From Candidatus Aminicenantota bacterium (lineage in GTDB: Bacteria > Acidobacteriota > Aminicenantia > Aminicenantales > JAFGAV01): a stretch of DNA of 12,897 bases. The notes under the pieces are model-generated. The model was not told the origin of the DNA and searched no databases. It saw only the letters and a list, made by a program, of their open reading frames with translations. The stretch is taken from the NCBI GenBank assembly GCA_016867615.1, contig VGJG01000014.1:1-12897 (forward strand), read 5' to 3'. A program made the translations under genes and the position numbers. This document shows positions 12,032 to 12,897 of the stretch, piece after piece (position 1 is the first letter of the stretch; every line of letters starts with the position of its first letter).

Positions 12032-12897
12032 ATGTCCGTACGACACCCGCATTCCGGGAATGCCGCTTTCCGGCCGGCCGTCGTTCTCGCCCTGACGGCC
12101 GTCCTGGCCCTCGTCCTGGCCTTTCCCTCGAGCGGCCAGAAGTCCGCCGCGCCGCAGCGCGTCCAGAGCACTGACCCCGAGCTCCGGCTCAAGGGCTGGA
12201 CCGCTCATCTGGAGATGGAAGCCGCCTCGCCCTTCAAAGAGCTCAAGTGGCGGCACATCGGCCCGACGAACATCTCCGGCCGGGCGACGGACATCGCCGT
12301 CGTCGCCCCCAAGGGCGCGAGCTACACGATCTACGTCGCCACCGCCTCGGGCGGCGTGTGGAAGACCGTGAACGAGGGCACGACCTGGATTCCCGTTTTC
12401 GACCGCGCCCCCTCGTCGGCCATCGGGGACATCGCCCTCGCCCCCTCCAACCCCGACATCGTCTGGGTGGGCACGGGCGAGGCGAACATCTTCCGCAGCT
12501 CCCAGGCGGGCTGCGGCATCTACAAATCCGAGGACGCGGGCAAGACCTGGCGCCACATGGGCCTCGCCGACACCTACACCATCGCCCGCATCGTCGTCCA
12601 CCCTACCAACCCCGACATCGTTTACGTCGCCGCCTCGGGCCATGAGTGGACGGACAACGCCGAGCGCGGCGTTTACAAGACGACGGACGGCGGGCAAACT
12701 TGGAGCAAGATCCTTTACCGCGGCCCGCGCACCGGGGCTATCGACCTGGTCATGGACCCCGCCGACCCGGAGACCCTCTACGCCGCCACCTGGCAGCGCA
12801 TCCGCTTCAAGTGGAACGACCCCCGCGTCATGGCCGGCTACGACCAGAGCGCGGTCTTCAAAACGACCGACGGCGGACGGACCTGGATGCCGGCCGT
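12032..12897 (+). CDS. Secreted sortilin/VPS10-like Asp-box (BNR) beta-propeller protein, 3' end outside window
   Basis: The frame is open from the ATG at 12032 through the window end, giving 288 residues so far. AGGAGG five bases upstream fixes the start. The N-terminus has a signal peptide (hydrophobic AVVLALTAVLALVLAFPSSG, about 16-35). The mature part begins FKELKWRHIGPTNISGRATDIAV, the usual opening of large bacterial sortilin-like propellers annotated as BNR-repeat glycosyl hydrolases. Four Asp-box motifs are visible: KTVNEGTTW (111-119), KSEDAGKTW (165-173), KTTDGGQTW (216-224) and KTTDGGRTW (277-285). Family members usually run to about 1000 residues, so most of the gene is missing. 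Asp boxes mark the propeller fold, not a specific activity, so hydrolase function should not be assumed. It is exported, and its divergence from the M14 peptidase hints at a shared scavenging context. Confidence 0.9.
   Translation, partial: MSVRHPHSGNAAFRPAVVLALTAVLALVLAFPSSGQKSAAPQRVQSTDPELRLKGWTAHLEMEAASPFKELKWRHIGPTNISGRATDIAVVAPKGASYTIYVATASGGVWKTVNEGTTWIPVFDRAPSSAIGDIALAPSNPDIVWVGTGEANIFRSSQAGCGIYKSEDAGKTWRHMGLADTYTIARIVVHPTNPDIVYVAASGHEWTDNAERGVYKTTDGGQTWSKILYRGPRTGAIDLVMDPADPETLYAATWQRIRFKWNDPRVMAGYDQSAVFKTTDGGRTWMPA

Noticed and set aside
12247-12645. Plus-strand open frame of 132 codons near the right end
   Set aside because: It is an off-frame reading of the propeller gene. The true frame starts at 12032, stays open to the window end and shows four Asp boxes.
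1-12897. CRISPR array, tRNA or rRNA gene, transposase
   Set aside because: No regularly spaced direct repeats, no cloverleaf-like sequence, no rRNA stretches and no DDE or HUH transposase motifs were seen on either strand.

Overview
The window is GC-rich (by eye well over 60%) bacterial DNA. It carries signal-peptide exoenzymes (a GH38-type glycosidase, an M14-type carboxypeptidase, a sortilin-like Asp-box propeller), two toxin-antitoxin modules and several repeat-like intergenic sequences. This mix suits a heterotroph of the Acidobacteriota or Candidatus Aminicenantes kind. That placement is inference from gene content; no rRNA or tRNA gene is present to confirm it.

Layout: a polytopic membrane protein of the cell-surface glycopolymer type (284-2080, +) has an extra beta-sandwich-like domain inserted near its N-terminus. 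It is followed by an unusual fusion of a PTS EIIA (PtsN-like) domain to a C4 zinc ribbon (2342-3235, +). Next come two minus-strand genes: a small HAD-like protein (3517-3969), flanked by diverged direct repeats, and a large secreted GH38-type glycosidase (4117-7884). The glycosidase has a linker of about 115 residues that contains one copy of an interspersed palindromic repeat, whose other copy lies at 2219-2266.

From about 7954 to 9240 the DNA is visibly less GC-rich in places and looks accessory. It holds a ribbon-helix-helix antitoxin plus RelE/ParE-type toxin (8225-8710), an unrecognised 104-residue protein (8787-9101), and a vapBC module (9239-9900) behind a perfect 13-bp inverted repeat. 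A 290-base gap after vapC contains a strong RNA-type hairpin. A secreted M14 carboxypeptidase (10190-11827, -) and a sortilin-like beta-propeller protein (12032 to the window end, +) are transcribed divergently from a roughly 200-base region with a clear sigma-70-like promoter on the plus side.

Functionally, the secreted enzymes point to polysaccharide and peptide scavenging outside the cytoplasm. The first gene points to envelope glycan assembly, and the EIIA-zinc ribbon fusion is probably regulatory. The genes do not form one operon, because strands alternate and gaps are large. The most notable items are the EIIA-zinc ribbon fusion, the palindromic repeat found both between genes and in frame inside the glycosidase, the repeats flanking the HAD gene, and the strand-asymmetric hairpin after vapC.
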